A DNA stretch of 64,000 nt from Phyto melanocephala (GCA_941918925.1 OW799236.1:63636685-63700684), one strand, 5' to 3'. Positions 54,910 through 64,000 are shown, numbered from the stretch's first letter. Notes: generated by a model not told the origin, from the letters alone. Translations and numbers: made by a program.

Positions 54910-55969
54910 TAGTAGGCGTGTCGAAATTATTTTTAATAATGAACGCAACTTAGATGTTTCAATATAGCCCTTTATTATTCTAAAATCCTTATTCGTAGAG
55001 AAATTATATGTATTTGAGGTAAGACGTTATATGGGAGGTGGGCGTAACAGTGGGCGTGTCACATTTATTCTCCGTTGGAACAAAGCATTTAACCAAAAAG
55101 CCATGTGTGCAAAATTTCAGAGTGGTACATCCAATTTTGTTGCTTTTATGACGTTTTTGTTTTTAAATATACCGAAAAATATTCTGTGCGGTATAAATTT
55201 TCGTACATTTTGATCGATAACTCCTTTCCTAATGTATAGATTTAGGTAATTTTCGACTGAGCCCATTTTCAGTACCAAACAAACATGTCTATAAGAAAGA
55301 TTAGGGGGCAAAATTTGAGCCCCCTAGCTTTTTCGGTGCGACCTCTATCGTGCTTTCAACAGACGGACAGACGGATGGACATAGCTAGATCGTCATAAAA
55401 TCAAACTTCGATTCAGAATATATATACTTTATGGGGTCTAAAATGGATTTTTCGATGTGTTACAAACGGAATGACAAAATGAATATACCCCCACCATTTT
55501 TCTGGTGGCGGGTATAATAATCAAAAAGAATCGAAAATAATCCTTGAAAGTAGTCAATTTAATTTTTGGATTACTATTGATTATTTTCTCGTAATCCTAA
55601 ATAATCTTGATTACTTTTGGATATCTGTAATTATAATCAATTAGTAATCGTGCGAATCGGAAAATAGTCGTAATATAATCATTACTTCAACTTTAAAAAA
55701 ATAAATAATTTAATTACTAATTATTATGATAAGTAATCATTACTTAACAGCTATGGTACGTACATATGATACACAATTTAAACAATAAAACTGTTAAAGT
55801 GTTAAATTCTCATTAGTAAAGATTTCATTTACTTTTTTGCATTTAAAAGATTTATTTTGTAAATTTGCGTTAATTTTCTCGCGTCAAGTGGGGGAAGTAA
55901 GTAAAACAAGCATATTTAGAATTTAATAGTTAGTAAATAAAAAATTTATTTAATAAAACAGGTATTTCC

Positions 55970-56910
55970 TTTAATAAAAACTAGATTTTTTAAAGAATCA
56001 TGAGGTAACAGCCTCTTGTTGGGGAATGTATAAAACCTGCTAAGGAAAATAATCTTTCTACAGGCCCTGAGGAACACAAGCTACTGTTAAATCCTCTTAA
56101 TGCATTTTAAATATTTGGATAGCTTTCCAAAACGGAAATCTCCTTCCTCTTATCATTTAGGAAACTGATGAACTCTTATTCGAAATTTAATGTGCGAGGT
56201 TGATCAATGTTCTTTTCGGCAAAAACAATAAAATCTTCATCGTCTTTACTGCAACTACTACTACTTCTGCTGCATCCAAGCATTGCTTCACGATTTTTGT
56301 TATTTTTTTCTCTCTAAGGTATCTATTGATGTTTTCTAGTTATGTTTTTTGGCAGCCAACGCATTTTAAAACTTGTGTGGAAACATAAAGCCAATATGGC
56401 TCTATTTGCTTCAGGTACCAGCATGAAAAACTTAACATATCTTCTCTCAACGCTCTCCCTTAGTTTTGGTAAAATACAACTGAAATGCCTCAAATTATAA
56501 CATTGCAGCCGATCTTATCTTGTTTTTAAAGACATTAAAGAAGGCAAAACTTTTCCATAATCGCAATTATTTCCCTGTATGTAACCCAACGCCGTAGCTA
56601 TTGGTTTCAATGTTTCAATGAATTTCTCAAAATACTCTAGTTCTACAGCATAGAACGTGTTAGCCTTATCTAACTTAACAAATAATTCATTAAATTTTGA
56701 TTTTCTTTTCATTAGCTGTAATATGGAATCGAAAAGTGAGTTCCATCTTGTGGGACATGGGTATACTAACTGATGTACGAACCAATCTTTTATAACTTCA
56801 GCTCATAACAAAGTTCATTTAGCAATTGCCTACTGGCACGAGAATTTTTTATGAAATTATTCATATCTGTTGTGGCTAAAAGACTTAGTGTATGGCTGAA
56901 ACATCTCAGA
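55970..56910 (-). pseudogene. hAT-1 transposase C-terminal half, decayed
   Basis: Minus strand: FNELFVKLDKANTF, FIETLKPIATALGYIQG, YGKVLPSLMSL (56712-56515), then broken frames with RRYVKFFMLVP-like residues, and finally SSGPVERLFSLAGFIHSP near 56090-56040, the dimerisation motif of hAT. Several stops. The zinc-finger and first catalytic Asp regions are not recognisable. Confidence 0.65.
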
Positions 56911-57264
56911 TGCCTCGGTAAATATAACTCTCTAGATTTTCATTTGAATAGTGTAAATGAATATGCTTTAGACGAAACAATTCAAAACTGAATAGTAGTT
57001 TTGTCAAATGTGAAACTTGAATGGTCATAGTTTCTAGCGATTTTCGTTTTGTCTGATACAACTTATTTTCAAATTTATTGTAAAAAATAAATGTATTTTG
57101 TATAAATGTATTTTTGAGCCACATGTATTTGAAATACAAAATACTTTTCAGTTGTGTATTTGAAATACAAAATACTTTCAAGCCATGTATTTCAAATACA
57201 GATACAAAATACGTATTTGTATCTTGTATCTGTATTTCAAATACTGCCCAGGCCTGGAAAGAGC

Positions 57265-57430
57265 TATGTATATAAGTAATGGGCTTGTTGATAATGAAGA
57301 TATTACATGTGGAGAATTGAACTCCGGGTCATGGAGAAGTAATGTGGAGTTAACGAATTTATAATCTTATAAATCAAGAAATGCAGCTGTAAACGCTAAA
57401 TTGATCAGAGATTCTTTTGCCATTGTTCTT
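57265..57430 (+). pseudogene. Harbinger-1 transposase C-terminal piece
   Basis: NGLVDNEDITCGEL, SGSWRSNVEL and NAKLIRDSF match the C-terminal tail of HARBI1-type proteins (G.W......NAxxIRDxF). A TAA lies between, near 57364. It follows hAT-1 directly, continuing the exon cut at 49871. Confidence 0.6.
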
Positions 57431-57784
57431 TACATTTTTCTATTTTTGTTAGTTGTTTTGTTTTTTAGTTTGATTCAATAAAATAATTAAAAAATGTCAA
57501 ATTTAAGTTCAAATAATTGACAGAAAAAATGAATAAATTCATTTTAAAGCTCATTAACACAACTGTCAGCAGTATGAGTTCATTATAATATTAAAACGGT
57601 TTTGATTTTTCATACTGCATTGTCTGTGTGACGCACACATTTATAAGGTAACTAATTTTTACTAACACATACATGTTGCATGAACCTATGCAGTATGTGC
57701 CTATGGGCCGCTTAACATTTGTAAGAAAAGATATTTCATTCAAATATATGTACATACATATTAATAATTAATAAATAGGTATAC

Positions 57785-58067
57785 CTTAGGTCACTCCAAT
57801 ATTTGTTCCATTTTGGACCATCCTTTTGGGTTCCACCAAGAGCATTGAGGTTTGCCGATAATTCCCTTAATTTTTCGTCCCTATATTTGGCACCGTCTAT
57901 ATTTACACATCTGCAAATAACCGTTTAATACAAGTTTTTTGTGTAAATAATACTACTTACTTATCATTTCTAAATATCAGATCTAAATATATTCTCCTCC
58001 AAATAATTAACTAAATATTATTTTTGGTTTTCGCTTGCGCGTTTTCCTCTGGGAACCTTATCCATGG
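57785..58067 (-). pseudogene. MADF/Myb-like partner, N-terminal exons
   Basis: Minus strand: MDKVPRGKRASENQK, a TAA, YLVNYLEEN (58067-57960), a donor GTAAGT, an acceptor TTTGCAG at 57911, then exon 57910-57785: YRDEKLRELSANLNALGG and PKWNKYWSDL, ending CTAAG before GTATACC. WxxxW.DL after LxxxLNxxG is the layout of zeste/MADF-type DNA-binding proteins. The end phase (2) fits the exon at 46394. One stop and a frameshift. It lies 70 bp outside the inferred Harbinger-1 right end. Confidence 0.5.
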
Positions 58068-58600
58068 CTTTTCACTAATAAATTTTGTGTGTATAATATT
58101 TTATCAAATGAACATTTTTGACAGTGGTTTACACTGTTACAAAAAACGAGAATCAGCAAGACTGTGCAAATATGAAAAATTTTTGTTTCGTTCCGCTCTT
58201 TTTTTCTCATATGTAAACTTTTTGACATTTGCTTTTCATTTTCACTAAACGCCAATCAAAAGCTTCATGATAATGTGTAAAAACTTTTCATTTTAGCTTT
58301 TCACAGAACAAGAATTTAGCCCCAGGTGGCGTCGTTTTGTCAGATGATTATTTTTTGCTTATCTATGAAAACCATAGGAAATGTCAAAATTTGTTTTTAT
58401 TTATGTTTATAAATTGTGTATGAAAATACTGTAAGAATTGTAAAAAAGAATTTTAAATTAAAAACTTTGAATTGTTGTGTTTTTTTACAATAAAAATTTT
58501 GTGTGAAGTGTTTAAAACAACTTTTCATTGTAAAATTCATTTTTGTATCGCGTAAGTGAGTTTTGTTTTATTATAAAAAAAAGTGCCTAATTTTGGAATT
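58068..58600. other. AT-rich stretch before the P-like remnant
   Basis: No ORF of interest, no recognised repeat. A possible 5' UTR or promoter of the P-like remnant at its right end. Confidence 0.4.
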
Positions 58601-58608
58601 TTAAAAAT

Positions 58609-60125
58609 GCGTTACGGCATTTTATGCCGCAAAAAAGGAGAAGCTGGAAGTGGTTCCTTCTTTAATGTATCACAGGAAGCCAAAAAGAAAAGAAAAGTGG
58701 AGTAAAATATGCATGAAGGAGCTTACTCCAAGCAGCCGCGTATGCATTGACCACTTCTCCAAGGCCGATATAATAAATTCGGGACGGGCTGAAAAGCTGC
58801 CTGAAGATGGCGACCTCTTCATTGAAAATAAAAACATCTTAAGTGAAGAATTTTTGCGTGAAAGTGGCTTTGAAGAGGAAACTTTTAAAGAGTCGAATGA
58901 TGCGGGCGGTGTAATAAATGACCTAAACGTTTCGAATCTTGATGACATTGGTATTCTTCAAGAAGATGCATTAGAATACATAGCAGGCTATATTATTCGA
59001 AAGCTGAAGCTAGTGGAGTACGAATGTCATCAAGATTCTTTTACGTGGGTTGACCAGCTGTCCAAAGGATTTTTAAACAAGTAAGAGCGCTATATTCGGC
59101 CGTGCCGAATCTTATAAACCCTTCACAACGTGTAGTCATGAAATAACAGTAGTTTGTGTCACCATTCATCCCATATGAAATACGTTGATACATATATAAA
59201 AACATCCCATTGTAAAATTATAAATTCACGTATGTATGTTAAAAAAACGAAAAAAAAAAAAAAAATTAAAAAAAAAATTTAAAAAAAAATTTAAAAAAAA
59301 ATTTAAAAAAAAATTTAAAAAAAAATTAAAAAAAAAATTTTAAAAAAATTTAAAAAAAAAATATTATATATAATTATAATTATTATATATAAAACAAAAA
59401 AAATAAAAAAAAATTAAAAAAAAAATTTAAAAAAAAAAATAATAATAAAAATAATATATTAAATAAAAAAAAAAAAAAAATAAAAAAAAAAATTAAAAAA
59501 AAATTTTTTTTTGGCTCAGCTGGGATTCGATGCCACGTTTTCTCTAACCAGTATACACGTTTGTATGTATGTATGTTGTTGTTGTAATGTTGTTTTTGTG
59601 AAAAAAAATCGAGGTGGTCGTGGGTTTTTGCTCATATCTCAGTTGTTTATGTACCGATGTTTCTGATTTTCAATACCGATTTACTCCCGAATATTTCTGA
59701 TATTTTAGTACCTTATCCGGGTCCAACCTATGTCGGGGGGCTTCAAAAAGTTGATTTCAACATACACACGGACAGACTGACATACTGACAGGGCTTAATC
59801 GACTCCCCTATTCATTAGCTTTCAGAAAATATATACTTTATGGGGTCGGAAATGAAAATTGTAGAAATTTCACACGGAATGACAAACCTATATATACCCT
59901 TTTTCACTATGTGAAGGGTATAAAAAGCCGAAAAATGAATTTGTTGCTAAGCTAAAGCAAATGGAGTCGATATTCTACAAAGTAAACGGGTAAAATATTT
60001 ATCACTTTCGGAATATTCGCAGGCACCTGATCGAGGAAAGCGCATCTATTGACTTGCCAGAGAATGTAAGGCAATTTTTCTTTAAATGTAGAATATACTT
60101 CCGAATTCGAAAAAATAAAACGCTC
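58609..60125 (+). pseudogene. P-like (THAP) transposase remnant, split by family A
   Basis: ATG at 58609 opens MRYGILCRKKGEAGSGSFF, which stops at 58706 (VE then TAA); the finger continues in the frame of 58650-59084: KRKEKWSKICMKE and SSRVCIDHF with the metal-binding C and H. Then EDALEYIAGYIIRKLKLVE, a C-terminal block of P/THAP9-like transposases, lies unusually close, so the catalytic middle is deleted. Family A cuts at 59075. Afterwards KNEFVAKLKQMESIFYKVNG and, in another frame, LPENVRQFFFKCRIYFRIRK continue the P-type C-terminus. Confidence 0.75.
59076..59926 (-). repeat. Family A copy inside the P-like remnant
   Basis: AACAAGTAAGAGCGCTATAT with hairpin ATTCGGCCGTGCCGAAT at the left, a long poly-A core (59230-59510), CAGCTGGGATTCGATGCCAC, and GTGAAGGGTATAAAAAG at the right. 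Complete. It supplies the artificial stop after LSKGFLNK in the interrupted ORF. Confidence 0.85.
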
Positions 60126-60145
60126 AAAATAATGTTATAAAACTT

Positions 60146-60352
60146 AGCTCAATATCAAGGCATATTTATTCATCAGGTACTCTTGTTTTTCAACACTTAT
60201 TTTAAATTTCAGTTGTCACAATGACTAAATAAAAATTAGTTTTCTCTCTTTTCTAATTTATTTCAAATGTCAAACTTCATATATAAAAAATATAAACAAC
60301 AAAATTCTCTCCGAACTGCAATTACCTGATGAATAAATATGCCTTGCTCCAA
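60146..60352. repeat. Inverted repeat CCTGATGAATAAATATGCC, shared with 14.3 kb
   Basis: CAAGGCATATTTATTCATCA at 60157 and, inverted, CCTGATGAATAAATATGCCT at 60323 form arms of about 35-45 bp around a 140-bp spacer. GAACTGCAATTACCTGATGA plus AATAAATATGCC also occurs at 14306. It may be a terminal structure of the P-like element or a separate small repeat. Confidence 0.5.
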
Positions 60353-60653
60353 TATCAAGAAAAATAACAAATAAATTTTTTATTATTTGAAGACCTTAAG
60401 CTTGAATAAAAACTATTATTATGTTCTTAAACATATGTATATGTATAATATAACATATATACATATATTAAGTCTAGTATTTTGTAAAAAGGCGGGAAAA
60501 TATGTTTTCAATATAAACAATTTTTGAAATATACAAACAAACAAAAATAATTCATTCACATATTATATATGTAGTAATAATTTACAAAAATAATTATATA
60601 TTTATATTTTATTCGAACTTTTCTCTATATATTAAATTTTAATGTGAACCATT

Positions 60654-61261
60654 TTTATACCCTTCACACAGTGAAAAAGGGTATATATAGGTTTGTCATT
60701 CCGTGTGAAATTTCTACAATTTTCATTTCCGACCCCATAAAGTATATATTTTCTGAAAGCTTATGAATAGGGGAGTCGATTAAGCCCTGTCAGTCTGTCC
60801 GTGTGTATGTTGAAATCAACTTTTTGAAGCCCCCCGACATCGCTTGGACCCGGGTGAGGTATTAAAATATCAGAAATATTCGGGAGTAGATCGGTATTGA
60901 AAATCAGAAACATCGGTACATAAACAACTGAGATATGAGCAAGAACCCACGACCACCTCGATTTTTTTTTCACAAAAACAACATACATACATACAAACGT
61001 GTATACTGTTTAGGGTAAACATGGCATCGAATCCCAGCTGAGCCAAAAAAAAATTTTTTTGTTTTTTTTTTATATTTTTTTTTTAAATTTTTTTTGTTTT
61101 ATATTATATATATTTTAATTATTTTTAAAAAAAATTTTTTTTTTAATTTTTTTTTTAAATTTTTTTTTCATTTATTTTTTATTTTTTTTTTATTGCATGA
61201 CTAAACGTTGTGAAGGGTATATAAGATTCGGCACGGCCGAATATAGCGCTCTTACTTGTTT
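60654..61261 (+). repeat. Family A copy
   Basis: ATACCCTTCACACAGTGAAA at the left, CATCGAATCCCAGCTGAG in the middle, a shortened T-rich core and the hairpin end CTCTTACTTGTT at the right. Slightly deleted after the core relative to the 13.45 kb copy. Confidence 0.85.
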
Positions 61262-61361
61262 ATTTTGGCTTAAGTTTATTTATTCTTTTTATTTAATTTT
61301 ATAATTCAAATTAAATTAAATTGTAACCATTTTTTAGGAATATTCTTTCTAAAAATTATTT

Positions 61362-61429
61362 CCGATATTAGCCGAGTGGAATGCATTTTTGAAATCAGCT
61401 ACGATTTCATCATCAGCACTCTTTATCGG
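61362..61429 (-). ncRNA. Hammerhead ribozyme, copy 1 (core mutated)
   Basis: Same layout as copy 2, with stem I CCGATA/TATCGG and GAGTG/CACTC intact, CTGATGA at 61416-61410, but GAAA has become CAAA-like (TTTCAAAAATGC), removing the conserved G12. Probably unable to cleave. Confidence 0.75.
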
Positions 61430-61607
61430 TATACTACTATGTAACTTAAAATTCCTATTTATGTTACAATTCAATGAAATTTGAATTAGTGAATCTTAGT
61501 ATTAATTTTCATATTTTAAGTTCATTTATTCTTTTTATTTAATTTTATAATTCAAATTACATTAATTTGTAACCATTTTTTAGGAATATTCTTTCTAAAA
61601 ATTATTT

Positions 61608-61675
61608 CCGATATTAGCCGAGTGGAATGCATTTTCGAAATCAGCTACGATTTCATCATCAGCACTCTTTATCGG
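61608..61675 (-). ncRNA. Hammerhead ribozyme, copy 2 (complete core)
   Basis: Minus strand: stem I outer CCGATA with TATCGG, internal loop AA / GGCTAA, inner GAGTG with CACTC; box CTGATGA; one U; stem II GAAATC-GTAGCT-GATTTC; GAAA; then ATGCATTC with cleavage expected after C. Stem III is the palindrome around ATGCAT, too short for a stable hairpin but able to pair between two molecules. All conserved core bases are present. Confidence 0.85.
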
Positions 61676-62030
61676 TATACTACTATGTAACTTAAAATTC
61701 CTGTTTATGTTACAATTCAATGAAATTTGAATTAGTGAATCTTAGTATTAATTTTCATATTTTGTTGAATATTTAATTTCACCTATCAAATGACAATTCA
61801 TAATTCAACATGTTCATATTCTTCTATATTCGTAATACATTTTTGTTATGCTTTCAATATCCATCCTTTGGATGGAATATAGAAGAATATGAACATGTTG
61901 AATTATGAATTGTCATTTGATAGGTGAAATTAAATATTCAACAAAATATGAAAATTAATACTAAGATTCACTAATTCAAATTTCATTGAATTGTAACATA
62001 AACAGGAATTTTAAGTTACATAGTAGTATA

Positions 62031-62098
62031 TCAATAAAGAGTGCTGATGATGAAATCGTAGCTGATTTCGAAAATGCATTCCACTCGGCTAATATCGG
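62031..62098 (+). ncRNA. Hammerhead ribozyme, copy 3 (plus strand)
   Basis: GAGTG 62039-62043, CTGATGA 62044-62050, stem II 62052-62057 with 62064-62069, GAAA 62070-62073, ATGCAT 62074-62079, U 62080, C 62081 (expected cleavage site), CACTC 62082-62086. The outer stem I is weakened (TCAATA against TATCGG). Core complete. Confidence 0.8.
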
Positions 62099-62316
62099 AA
62101 ATAATTTTTAGAAAGAATATTCCTAAAAAATGGTTACAAATTAATGTAATTTGAATTATAAAATTAAATAAAAAGAATAAATGAACTTAAGCCAAAATAA
62201 CAAATGGTTCACATTAAAATTTAATTTACAAAAATAACAAATACTATTAGACTACCGTTTTCAGATCTTTTTAACTAAAAATCTATAATTTTGGGCAACA
62301 TTTACAGTATCAGTCT

Positions 62317-62815
62317 TATGCTCTAAACACATAGACGACAGCAGACAGCAAGCAGCAATATGTCAAAAATAAAATCCATGTGTTTAAATGAAAACGATTA
62401 TTTTGACGGCAGCACGACTGCTCAACAGCATTTGCTGCTGCTGCCAACTTAGGCTATTTTCTATTTTGACGGGCAGCAAGAACAAATATAGTGTTGCCAT
62501 TATAAATATTAAATTGGAAAAAAAGAAAAAACTTATTTTTGATATTAAACATAAAAGAACATTACAAAAATACAATAAAGAAATAAGTGTATGTGTTTTT
62601 ATAGTTTTTCGTGATATTATTACATTTTTTTTATCAATAACTTAATATTATTCATTATAAAATATATATGCGGCATCCCTGAAATTTGTATTGCTAAAAT
62701 GCACATCAGCTGATTATTATGTTGTTGCTGTCTTCAAAATAATTATGAAGCTGACTTCAGAGCAGCATTTGAAGCCTTGAAGTTGTGAAGTCTGCTGGCG
62801 TCTATGTGTTTAGAG
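62317..62815. mobile_element. About 500-bp MITE with GCTCTAAACACATAGACG ends
   Basis: GCTCTAAACACATAGACG at 62321 and its reverse complement CGTCTATGTGTTTAGAGC at about 62796-62813; CAGCAGAC follows shortly inside both. TTA on each side could be the target duplication. GCAGCA-rich interior without a credible ORF. Confidence 0.7.
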
Positions 62816-62823
62816 CTTTATAG

Positions 62824-63180
62824 CTAATTCTCTGTGTATTTAGGTGGTACTTTAATAATTTGTAACATTTCTAACATATTTATGCGTCTGTAATTGTTTT
62901 CTTTGTTTAAAATTAATGTTTTATTGAAATCTGGATAATGATTCGAACTAGCGCAATGTAATGATAATGCTGTTTTTTGTGTCAATGTAGTGTTCCTGTA
63001 TTTCTGATCAGATCTATGTCCAGCGATTCTAGTTTTTAATTTATTTTTTGTTGTTCCTACATAAACCTTGCCACAACTCTCAGTATCATTACCATTAAAT
63101 GGTATTTTATACACTAACTTAGACCTTTCAAATTTATCTATTTTATCCTTTGTTTTACTAAATAGCCTGCCTAACGCCAT
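62824..63180 (-). pseudogene. PLE-2 GIY-YIG endonuclease C-terminus
   Basis: LFSKTKDKIDKFERSKLVYK, KVYVGTTKNKLKTRIAGHRS, TALSLHCASSNHYPDF and INMLEMLQIIKVP. About 60% like the PLE-1 endonuclease, so a separate family. The RT portion is missing because the Tc1 element joins directly at 63185. The frame ends TEN then stop at 62824. Confidence 0.85.
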
Positions 63181-63184
63181 TATA

Positions 63185-64000
63185 CAGTCTAGAAAAAAAC
63201 TCTACATACACCCCCTTATTTTGTGTATTTGTAAGGCGAATAAATAAAGCGTTTACATTAATATTTAAAGTACCAAAAACTAAGTTTATTTACAAAACAA
63301 AAAACCAATTCAAAAGGATAACAATAACAGAAATAACAAAAATAAATAAAAATTGATGAGAAAAAAGTCTGCATACAGTCTTAAAAATCGAACACAATAT
63401 CTTATTTCTTTTAAATAAATAAAAGAAAACAATATATCTTTAATATTTTTTAAGATCACCTGGGGCTTCAATAACCGCCTGAAGACGGCGTGGCATAGAC
63501 ATCACTAAATTCTCTGTAATATTGGGCGCAATTTCCGACCACGCGCTATTTAGGGCACTTTTCAGGGTTTCACGATTTCTGATAACGTATTTACACGCAG
63601 TTTTTTCCAAAACGTCCCAAATATGCTCAATTGGATTGAGGTCTGGTGACTGGGGAGGTGTATTGAGCTGTCTTGGTGCATGATAAAGAAGCCAGTATCG
63701 AACAATAAGCGCAGTATGCTTGGGATCGTTGTCTTGTTGGAAAATCCATTGGTTTCCCAGGCCCAAGCTTTCCACAGATGTCTTCAGATTTTGTTCCAAT
63801 ATTGTCTTATACTGATATCTGTCCATAACACCTTCAAAAAAAAACCCATCGACCAACTCCAGATGCCGCCATAGCTCCCCACACCATAACACTGCCCTCA
63901 CCATATTTTACAGTTGGTATAATATTTTTGGAATCAAGTGCATATACAAGTGCAGTATTCGGTTTTCGCCAAACCTTGTTTGGGCCATCATTCCCGAAAA
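63185..64000 (-). mobile_element. Tc1-type transposon, cut by window edge
   Basis: TA then CAGTCTAGAAAAAAACTCTA marks the end next to PLE-2. The transposase runs on the minus strand off the right edge. About 250 bp of AT-rich 3' UTR separate the stop from the end. Confidence 0.82.
63440..64000 (-). pseudogene. Tc1-type transposase (DD34E), partial, one frameshift
   Basis: WIFQQDNDPKHTA and SPDLNPIEHIWDVLEK give the second Asp and the Glu with 34 residues between, the Tc1 DD34E spacing. Upstream, VWRKPNTALVYA and KNIIPTVKYGEGSVMVWGA lie in a different frame; the change falls in a run of nine A at 63837-63845 (plus strand), so the frame counted from 63904 has about 25 wrong residues at its start. 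The enzyme cuts at the inverted ends and joins into TA. N-terminal DNA-binding domains lie outside the window. Confidence 0.87.

Larger units (their letters stand above)
52699..55517 (+). repeat. Family B copy interrupted by a MITE and a mariner (B2)
   Basis: Starts CAAGTAACAGCACTATATTC and ends CTGGTGGCGGGTATAA. Interruptions: 52771-53217 (CCCGGGATCCCG element) and 53988-54909 (mariner). A segment of about 360 bp with CCTTTATTATTCCAAAA, AATGGGAGGTAGGCGTTAAA and AGAGGGATATCTGTTGC occurs twice in tandem (about 53340-53640 and 53690-53985). Confidence 0.7.
51701..57256 (-). mobile_element. hAT-1: hAT element with exact 8-bp target duplication
   Basis: CAGGGCTGGGCAAAATACA at the left and, inverted, CAGGCCTGGGCAGTATTTG at the right, each flanked by GAAAGAGC (51693-51700, 57257-57264). 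GTATTTGAAATAC-type boxes are packed in both ends. Transposase remnants lie on the minus strand at 56.0-56.9 kb. Family B with a mariner insertion, and remains of another hAT, fill the middle. Confidence 0.85.
35548..57712 (+). mobile_element. Harbinger-1: PIF/Harbinger transposon expanded to 22 kb by insertions
   Basis: Left end AGGTGCCCATAGACACATAC and, inverted, right end AGCGGCCCATAGGCACATAC are flanked by TAA (35545-35547, 57713-57715), the 3-bp TWA target of Harbinger. A second shared box CATACTGCTGACAG lies inside both ends. Transposase exons occur at 35.8, 49.2, 49.8 and 57.3 kb. Between them sit an errantivirus, family A and B repeats and a hAT element, which account for about 19 kb. 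Confidence 0.75.
61265..62200. repeat. PLE-2 terminal repeats: two tandem units and an inverted one
   Basis: A unit of about 240 bp (TTTATTCTTTTTATTTAATT ... TAGTATTAATTTTCATATTT) occurs at about 61265-61520 and 61520-61765 and inverted at about 61870-62200. The inverted copies meet around 61765-61900, where ATTCAACATGTTCATATTCT forms a perfect palindrome arm. Arms agree over more than 300 bp. Confidence 0.85.
61265..63184 (-). mobile_element. PLE-2: second Penelope-like element, 3' part
   Basis: Minus strand: GIY-YIG endonuclease end (63180-62824), then a MITE (62317-62815), then a terminal region of about 930 bp (61265-62200) made of two tandem units and one inverted unit, each with a hammerhead motif. 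RT is lost or beyond the Tc1 insertion at 63185. Confidence 0.75.

Noticed and set aside
61765..61900. Large palindrome as an origin or centromeric structure
   Set aside because: Explained by opposed copies of the PLE-2 terminal unit.
1..64000. CRISPR arrays, bacterial operons, tRNA or rRNA genes
   Set aside because: None seen; repeats are transposon copies and gene structure is eukaryotic with introns.

Overview
This is a eukaryotic, AT-rich, intron-bearing window made almost entirely of nested transposable elements. The mixture (an env-bearing gypsy-type errantivirus, LOA-type and jockey-type LINEs, Penelope-like elements, P-like THAP transposase remnants, hAT, Tc1/mariner, PIF/Harbinger and Helitrons) together with 60-bp-class introns points to a higher fly (brachyceran Diptera). 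I see no convincing host gene, tRNA, rRNA or CRISPR. All calls rest on reading the sequence; no database search was possible.

Layout. 1-3.8 kb: minus-strand Ty3/gypsy element running off the left edge. 4.1 kb: THAP fragment. 4.95-13.37 kb: a Penelope-like element (PLE-1) with two head-to-head copies and matching flanks, its plus copy split by 4.6 kb of nested TIR elements. 13.45-17.36 kb: AT-core repeat (family A), a hAT derivative, a Helitron. 17.4-31.7 kb: Harbinger-2, a HARBI1-like transposase gene whose two exons now lie 13.3 kb apart because its intron holds a 12.45 kb element (X) with ~490-bp inverted repeats. Inside X lies a jockey element, and inside that a full-length LOA-type LINE and a Helitron. 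32-35 kb: a second, 5'-truncated LOA-type LINE. 35.5-57.7 kb: Harbinger-1, whose exons are separated by an errantivirus (itself carrying an RTE-type LINE in env), a family A copy (carrying a hAT and a Helitron), a family B copy, and a hAT element (carrying family B and a rearranged mariner). 58.6-60.1 kb: P-like THAP transposase remnant split by family A. 61.3-63.2 kb: a second Penelope element (PLE-2) with three hammerhead ribozyme motifs. 63.2-64 kb: a Tc1 element running off the right edge.

Many elements have clean target-site duplications, so the order of insertion can be read: for example Harbinger-2 intron, then X, then jockey, then LOA-1; and Harbinger-1, then hAT-1, then family B, then mariner. 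Most ORFs carry one to three frameshifts or stops. The most interesting items are the hammerhead ribozymes in PLE-2 (and a related motif in PLE-1), the long-TIR element X with an unnamed arthropod-type protein, and the two Harbinger genes whose exon junctions still match in phase although introns have grown to about 13 kb.
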